DNA from: Aquanectria penicillioides
Lineage: Eukaryota; Ascomycota; Sordariomycetes; Hypocreales; Nectriaceae
Length of the DNA stretch: 64,000 nucleotides
Direction: 5' to 3'
Assembly (NCBI GenBank): GCA_003415625.1
Contig: PYIU01000001.1
Location: forward strand, 6,016,210 to 6,080,209
Below the pieces are notes generated by a model, which saw only the letters and a list, made by a program, of their open reading frames with translations, had not been told where the DNA came from and did not search any database. Position numbers and translations under genes: made by a program. Below are positions 57,251 through 64,000 of the stretch, one piece after another (position 1 is the stretch's first letter; each line of letters opens with the position of its first letter).

Positions 57251-59543
57251 TTAAATCCAAACCCAAACGCCAATTGCTATGCATAGCCCTGTAACCGTTC
57301 CAAGCCCTGGTTCAAGTGCCGAACCTGCGCTATCCTCATCTCCGCTTTGGTTACTTGATCCTGCCGTCTCCGTAGGCAGCGTGTCTGACCCTGTTGCAGA
57401 CGCCCTAATTGTAGTCACCGTTGACGATCCGAACGGGAGACCGAGTGTCATTGTCGAGACCACCACGCCGTCCGTACCGATTGTGATCGTTTCGCCACCA
57501 ATAACCTTTGTGGCCCCCTTTACTCCCATACCAGCTGTGAATGTTGTCCCATCGATGATTACAAAGGAAGGACTGAGCTTTGTGATAGTGGCGCCTCCGA
57601 CAATCTCGTACGTAGTATCGGTCGCATCCGCCGACGTCCCCCCTATTGTTGTCCCGTGAAAAATAACGCCAGAGGGACCGATCGTGATTGTGTCGTCGTC
57701 AACCACCTCTGATGTCTCCGGTATCCCTGGTCCGTACGTAATCGTAGTGGAGTGAAAGACAAATATGGATTGCCCAATGGCTGTCACCATTTCACCTCCA
57801 GTTACCACCACGTCAGATTGAAAGCCGCCAGCAGCACGAAAGGTGATGGTTTGATCATCAACCACGATACTTCCGGGACCCACAGACACCGACTCGCCGC
57901 TTATCATGGTCGTCGTTCCTAGAGGAGGAATAACGATTGTGCTGCCATCCACAACAGCTTCTGACCCAGACACGGCCACGGAAAGCCCCCCAGCACTTCC
58001 TGATGTAGGTGTCACGACACTGATGACACTCCCAACAGGCAGAGGCTTTGTGACTGTTGCGCCTGCGCCAATCACAGCAGTCGGGTTGATGGTAAACGTA
58101 TCGTCACTCACCGTTACTGTCGTGGTTTGGCTTGGTTGGAGGCTGGAGAAGGTTTGGTCGTTTATGGTCACGTCGTCAGCCCGAGCAGTGATGACATAAG
58201 TTGCTTGAGACGCCGAATTCTGCTCCTGGCTCTGAGGCCCATTCTGGTGACCTCCGCTACCATCACTATCCCCAGTCGCTGCCGCGCTCTGGCGTTGCTG
58301 GACGGTAATACTTCCAGCCCTGCCAGACTGGCTGTAATCAGGAACCTGATCAGAAGTATACACGACCACTGGGTTCTTGTCAGTTGTAACAAAGGTGACC
58401 GTCACTCGCGCCGTGGCCTGGGTCGTCGTTACGGGATGTTTACCCCTATAGGGTTCGGTCTCAGTCGACACTGCCCATGACCCGTCGTACCCAGCGCCAT
58501 AGCAAGCGGTATCTGTAGCCCCGTTAGAGCATGCTGGGGCCGGCAGCCTGGTAGATATGATGAAACCCCCGGAAATCGAAATGGTGGTGAACACGGGGAC
58601 GTTGGTTAGTGTGTATTGGGTTGGGGATTCAGGTTCTGTGTTACAGTAGGTGGGAATCTCAATTGTCGGGTAAGGGGGCGTATAGCTGCTGTAATTTCCA
58701 GCCAAGGTGATGGTTGCTGTGTAAACAATGGAGTATTCTGTGACAGGTTCATCATCGCGCAATTCCGTGCAAGATTCGGCTTCTGATGTTGTCCATGTCT
58801 TGGTGGGCTCCCCTGGTGATCGAGCCGTGTTCCACGATGTGTTGGAAGATATCGTGGGATAATTGGAAGGCGTTGTTGTCGAGTTCAACCCCCCAGCAGT
58901 GTTATCTGTTAAAGATGTGGAGGGGTTTGATGACCAAGAACTGGGTGTTGAGTTTGGCGAAGTTGTTGAAATTCCTTGGCTGCTTCCTGATTGCGATGTC
59001 GAGAGAAGGGATGAGCTTGTGGGCCCTGTTGTTGATTGGGAGCCAGATGCAGTTGATGCAGAATTGCTGCCAGACCCGGCATGTGATGTTGAGACGCCAA
59101 CTTTAGCATTAATGGGGGGCGTCGTTGAATATCGAGTTGAGGTAGTTGGCGAAGACAATGAATACTGGGGCTCATTGGACGTGGATGATGAGGGGTATAT
59201 TTTGGTAGAAGAAGAGGAGGAGGAGAAGGAGGAGGAGGAAGAAGAGGAGGTGGTGGTGGATTTTGGTCTGGAAGATGAAGTCGAGGACGAGCTCGTTGTG
59301 TCTTGTGTGGGCAGTGACACTGTAAGGGAGCGAGTGGCATCATCTGCAGATGGCGTAACGACGGTGGTATTTGATGGAAGGAGCTCTGAGGCTCGGCGGT
59401 TGAGGATTCCTTTTCTAGAGTTCAATACAGTCCATTATCGTGATCCATATCTGAGGGTCGCAGAACATACCCAATCTCACAGCACAAGAGGCTGAATGAG
59501 CGAAGGCTGCAACTAGCAGTAGTCTAGCAGTGTGCACCCGCAT
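57251..59543 (-). CDS. Secreted Ser/Thr-rich GPI-anchored cell-wall protein with C-terminal repeats (735 aa)
   Basis: Exon 1 (59543-59471) encodes a signal peptide (MRVHTARLLLVAAFAHSASC). An 85-nt intron leads to exon 2 (59385-57251), for 735 residues. The acceptor CCTCAG at 59386 is the one that fits the phase-1 GTATGT donor; the nearer CTCTAG would shift the frame. Residues about 25-215 are almost all Ser/Thr/Pro, so heavy O-glycosylation is expected. Residues about 220-340 form a module with four spaced cysteines (AESCTELRDDEP, EIPTYCNTEP, PAPACSNGATDTACYG). From about 440 to 690 a unit recurs, with strings such as VVDDDTITIGPSGVIFHGTTI, probably a beta-rich stack. The C-terminus is a small-residue site followed by a hydrophobic tail (GTVTGLCIAIGVWVWI), a GPI-attachment signal. 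Likely an adhesin-like or structural wall protein. Confidence 0.85.
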
Positions 59544-62500
59544 GCTGAATCAATTGCGGACGCCGGCATGTGTACGCGGGATGAGAGGCTAGGCCTCTAA
59601 ACGGCACCCGAGTCGTCCCAAGAGCGAGGCGGCAACGATGGCGGCCTTGTCTGGCAATAGACCAGACGACGTCTGCGCGTCAATGTTAGCACTGGCGTGC
59701 GCCTGAGTGTTTGACGAGCAGGTGATGACTGACGGAAGCTAAAAGAGCGAAAGCCAGTGTAGAAGAATGCGCACAGGGCCAACGGCGCAGCCATGGGTCT
59801 ACAAGTATTACACGACGTGGGACCGACCGGGCAGGGACATGGGTTCCGGCCAGCAACAGGACACCGCGAAAACGGCACGAACGGCCCTGGCACACAGCAG
59901 GCGGACAGGGACTTTTCTCCATCGAACTGGGGCAAATCTAGGCCGCAACAGACCGGGGCGATTTGAAGTGTTTCATCCGAGTTTGTGTGGAGTGGGCTTT
60001 TTGCCTCGATCGAGTATCTGGATTGGTCCTATCCCGCCATGAGCTCACCGACGCTGGTGGCGTGCGTTGCCGACAGACAGGGCACCCCACAGCCACCATT
60101 TAAGTTCCTCTCTTCGTACTCCGTGGTAGGTGTGAAGGAGGAGAATACCTAGTGGTAATAATAAGGGGGCTGACGTTCCGCCAGGGGATTCACGGCATGT
60201 CCGACAGGGGATCTCTGATGGCTGACGGTTTTGGAGCACCGGCCGAGATCTACCATGTGTAGGCTCCCAGCTGCCAGGGGCCGGTTTCCTGGGGATACCG
60301 GTACTGGTCGTGATCATGGACCAAGGCGTGCGCGGGCACCCGTTGCTTGAATTTGAGGGTAACACCGGCTTGATTTTGCCTTCTCGCCGTCGACGCGTAG
60401 TCAACCTGGGGTTGGCTATGCAGGACGCTTCCGGCTGGAGGGCGATCGTTCTTGGCAATTGCAATAGTCTTCGGGCCTTCAAAGCCAGTCGCATACTGCG
60501 CACCCATACTTGCCAGCGTCTCAATTCATTGGCAAATCACGGTAGTTGGATCATTGGTCCGTCCAAGACACACGCTGCGGTCAGGCGCATCCACCACTGT
60601 CAGCTCCCATCCCCCCGAGACCCGGATCTGTGGCTGCGGCACATGGAGTAGCAAATGAGACAACTCAAACCTCTCCAAACGGGCCTTGTGCTTCTGGGCT
60701 GAAGCACTTGCCCATGGACTATTGACCAAGCTTTGCAATGCGCAGACCAACAACACTCGATGATGGTTCCAATGACATTTGCTGGTTCCTCCAGTTGCGA
60801 TGTAGCGGCGAATCATTTTATTTCTTAGTGCGGTCCTTCACTGAAGCCATGACCTCGTGGTGGAGCAGCAAATCTTTCGACGCCGTTTTCCGCTGCTTAG
60901 TTCATGTCGCGAATCAAGGTTAATGTCCTGGCAGTCCACTCGCACTGGATACCTGTGATAATGGTGTTCCGTTGCAGCAACTGTCAGCAATTCCGGACAG
61001 GGGTCTAAAATCCTTCGACATGCCAACACTACAACTCTTGCATAGTATGGCTTGTCAACTCATCTGCCTGTACTCCGTACATTGGCGTCAATTGGTGGCT
61101 GGACTGAGCTGGACAGGACAGGACAGGTCCGGTTGTATATTCCCTACCGGGCGGCGGGCCGTCTCAGGAATGCTCGGCAGCGCTCGAACGACAACTGCCC
61201 GTCATTCATGGGGCTCCACCACAGCGACCAGGCGCACCTAGTTAGTATGCTTGTTGCCGCTAAGGTTTTGCTATGATCTCATTCAAGGAGCCAGGGTCTT
61301 GACTTTTTGTCACGGCTCTGCCGTCTGCTACACAACACTTGGGCTGCGACATGCACGTTGGTGTTGGGGGCTGGCCGATGGGCCATGGCGTGACGAACTT
61401 GGGGGCTGTTTTTGTTCACCTGGAAGCTGTTTGGTCGTCCCCTACTTCTCTTTGGAGCCAATTTGTGTCGGAGGCCAAGCAAGTACCTACCTCAAAGGGC
61501 GGGCATTTAAAGCCTTACCCTTCGTCGATAACCAATCAACTTCTGCAGGGTGCTTCACAAGGCCTGGGGTCAAGCAAGCCACTGCAACGTGTGAGGGAGG
61601 GGTGGAGGGCGCCGCTATCGTGGCGACGGCTATGGCTGCAGGGTTGTCGACTCAACGTTGCGACCTGCTTTGGGTATGCCTCTTTTTTCAGTGCTTCGCG
61701 GCTGGACGGCGGGAGGAAACGCATGGGTTTTTTTGGATCCGGAATGCACCAGTTCCGTCAATGTCCGTCTAGGAAAACATGAGCTTGAGCTGAACTGACA
61801 CGGACGGAGATCAAATGGAAAAGACAGACATTTTTGACCCAGATGCTGCCAAGCCGACCGGACCTCACATGTGCCTGTCTGGTCTAACCACACTCTAACC
61901 ACCATAATCCCACCAGACCCGCGGAGGCAGGTCGAGAGTGCCTCGACGCTCGGAGGTTTGGCCTGATGGGCTTGGATTGCAACCTCCCATGCATTTTTCT
62001 GATCTCTTCTTGGTGGATCTGACCCAGGATTGTGATCAGCAGTTTTTCCGCAAACAAGTCTAGAGGCACGATCCCGGGAACCCAATCTGATCCGCCGACA
62101 GAGCGGCCGGGGTGTGGTAGTGGCAGTGGCAGTGGTGGTGGTGATGGTGATGGCATATGGCATGTGCACGCGGTCAGCACATCCCCGGCTGGACAGGCTT
62201 CAATCCCGACGCAGATCCAAGTCCTTGGGTTGAGTTTGTGTGATTGATTGATTGTGTCCGTGTGTATTTGTGGGCTCTGAGAATGGAGTCCTGTACCCAC
62301 TAGTGGTGCCTTCATAAGTCGCAGCTGAGCTGATGCATGATGGTGAATGGAGGTTTGGTTATTCGAAGGAGCTGGGCTACCATACCAGCATGCTATCTCT
62401 TCCTACTATGTAGCTTCATTTTCGCGAGTAGCGCTGTGAGGGAGACCAAGAGAGCCAGAGTTTATCAGTTCGGTTATGTTTCATTACCAAAGCTTTTGTA

Positions 62501-62616
62501 TTGCAGCTGGCGTGTATCCCAACCGCGTCGATGTAACGGTATCTGGATTGAAGACGATTGTGGTTAGTGATGGGGGGCATGACTGTGACTGATCAGTGCT
62601 GTAGACAGGGAGACAT

Positions 62617-62640
62617 GAATGAATGAATGAATGAATGAAT
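62617..62640. repeat. GAAT tetranucleotide repeat, 6 units
   Basis: Six perfect GAAT units in an intergenic region. Confidence 0.9.
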
Positions 62641-63316
62641 GATGTGGGTGGTTTGCGTGGGGCCTTTTTCAGTGTCCACGACCAGGCCATGTGTACAAGG
62701 TGGAAGAAGTAATGCGACCAGTGACCAGCGACCAGCGGCCAGTTGACATTCTAGTCGGTGGGCGGGCACAAGAAGAAAGATGGGCGCAACAGGGACCACC
62801 CCTGGACGTCCCCGAGTTAGCCTTTGGCTCTATCCAGGAGGCAAACCCGCTGGCCCTGGAGTCCTGGACTGCCAAGGCTTGGTTTCCCGTTTTGAATGAG
62901 AAAATGTTCATCGTCCGCCCTCCTTGCATTCACCTCACGTCGGTCTTTCTGCTCTTCCCTGTGAATCGCCTAAGCAAGGTTCTGCCGCATTGAGTGGACT
63001 CGTCGCCCCCTGCCACGCGTGATCCGAGCCGTCGAGTTGGCCAGACTCTCCACGCCTGCGCCGTTGCGCATGTGCCTTTTGCCCTGAAGCCGTCCTCTCA
63101 GAAGGTTCACCGGCCAGCACAGGCCAAGGCCAAGGTCGAATTGTGCCCCGTGGAGCTGCTGCTCGCAGTGGAAAGGAGACACGCTCGTATCCATCTCTGC
63201 GGCCTCGCGTGTTTGGGACGGAACTCTCATTCTTTTCCTTTTTTATTATTTACTATTTTATTTCTTTTATTTCCCCTCCCCCTTGATCAAACCCTCACCG
63301 CGATAACTCCCTCCAG

Positions 63317-63358
63317 CCTCTCACCTCCCGCCTCTCACCTCCCGCCTCTCACCTCCCG
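63317..63358. repeat. 14-bp tandem repeat, 3 units
   Basis: Three perfect copies of CCTCTCACCTCCCG in the pyrimidine-rich leader of the gene starting at 63625. Confidence 0.9.
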
Positions 63359-63624
63359 CTGCTCTCGACGAACACAACTCGGTTGGCAGGCCATACCGAG
63401 GGCGCTCCCCTCCAGTTCCGAGGGGCTTCATGGGCTGGCAACCGACCGTCGGCCTACTCTCGCCCACCAACCGGCCCTTCAAGGCGCCCCTCGAACCTTG
63501 AACGTCCCGCACCGAGACAATCCCGCGTTGGTCGCTTCATGATTGACAAGCCGCCCAGCCAACGGCGTCCTTGACAACCGGTTTTCGCGGTAATCGCCGT
63601 CAGAACTCAATTCCCATCAACGTC

Positions 63625-64000
63625 ATGCGGCCAACTTCCCTCGTGGCTGGAGCTGCGCTCATCAGCATTGCCCACGCCGACAACCCGTCACCCGTCTCTC
63701 TACAGCCGAGCACATGGCAAGTTCCTCCCGGTCTTCTGTACCGTATCTTGAAAGGCTAACAGCCCGCATAGGAAGGGGATTGACGGGAACTGGTCTACGT
63801 TGGCCTTCTTGCTGGGTTCCGACTCGCAACAGGTTGATGTCCTCGTCAGCACAGCTCTTTCTGAGTTCTGGGCGGTCGGAACAGGAGGGTGTCTACCTAG
63901 TAAGTTATTTGCCCGCCTGTGCAACCTTGCCTCTGTCATCGACACTTGTGATGCACCTACCCGAAGTCTAAAGACACGATAGAGCCCCTTCTGCTATAGA
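63625..64000 (+). CDS. Start of a secreted A1-family aspartic-protease-like gene (cut by the window end)
   Basis: Exon 1 (63625-63716) encodes a signal peptide (MRPTSLVAGAALISIAHAD). Exon 2 (63772-63899) continues the protein as KGIDGNWSTLAFLLGSDSQQ, then VDVLVSTALSEFWAV and GTGGC. This is the N-terminal strand pattern of fungal pepsin-like proteins (DGNWS, GS-x-SQ-x-VDVLVSTA, a Cys after the first lobe strand). The expected catalytic motif position reads V-S-T-A rather than D-T/S-G, so the product may be a non-catalytic relative, as seen in many fungal membrane or secreted aspartic-protease-like proteins. The intron at 63717-63771 has a GC donor (GCAAGT) and a CTAAC branch. The GT sites inside it do not give an open frame with a normal intron length. 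Another intron seems to start at 63900 (GTAAGT), and its end is near or beyond the window edge. Confidence 0.65.

Larger units (their letters stand above)
59544..63624. other. Gene-free stretch upstream of the protease-like gene
   Basis: About 4 kb without a recognisable gene on either strand. It holds the promoter of the minus-strand wall-protein gene at the left and, at the right, a T-rich then C-rich leader (63235-63360) before the gene at 63625. TACTCCGTA occurs at 61071-61079. GGCAGT/GGTGAT simple repeats lie near 62118-62150. Confidence 0.4.

Noticed and set aside
1..64000. CRISPR arrays, bacterial operons, rRNA operons, viral or toxin genes
   Set aside because: No regularly spaced repeats, no operon structure, no rRNA motifs and no viral or toxin protein signatures were seen.

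Overview
This is a filamentous ascomycete (Pezizomycotina) nuclear window. Nearly every convincing gene has short 51-85 nt introns, mostly GT-AG, often with a CTAAC/CTGAC-type branch site, and there is one GC-AG intron and a tRNA with an intron. The gene content (SreA-type iron regulator, CclA/Bre2, Clr2, Dal5-type transporter, homeobox-C2H2 factor) fits Eurotiomycetes best, perhaps an Aspergillus/Penicillium/Monascus relative. That placement is inference, because no marker gene was compared.

Layout. 0-5.3 kb: a small cysteine-rich secreted protein, a tRNA-Ile(AAU) with a 23-nt intron, an unknown basic protein and a Dal5/ACS-type MFS permease. 6.3-12.2 kb: a conserved protein of unknown role, then a 1206-residue transcription factor combining a Zn2Cys6-spaced cysteine cluster, a TALE homeodomain, C2H2-type fingers and five C-terminal helical repeats that look CENP-B/Tc5-like. 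12.2-22.2 kb: about 10 kb without a credible gene. Its middle is visibly AT-rich and holds a diverged inverted repeat about 1.7 kb apart, probably a decayed, RIP-mutated element. 22.2-38.6 kb: the gene-dense core, with sreA and cclA divergent over a 3.2 kb shared upstream region, a lysine-rich membrane-anchored protein, nse1 (Smc5/6 complex), a seven-helix membrane protein and a Clr2-type silencing factor carrying a 92-codon polyglutamine tract. 40.9-42.2 kb: a CxxC zinc-ribbon-like protein. 42.2-51.7 kb: a second gene-free stretch of about 9.5 kb. 51.8-59.5 kb: an F-box/WD-like/double-UIM protein and a Ser/Thr-rich GPI-anchored wall protein with repeats. The last 400 bases hold the start of a secreted A1-type aspartic-protease-like gene cut off by the window edge.

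How the genes relate. There is no biosynthetic cluster here. The core contains three chromatin factors (CclA/Bre2 in H3K4 methylation, Clr2 in heterochromatic silencing, Nse1 in Smc5/6) next to the iron regulator. Three otherwise intact conserved genes (near 30.52, 37.83 and 41.17 kb) each lose frame by exactly one base at a homopolymer. That looks more like uncorrected sequence error than biology, and users of the annotation should know it.
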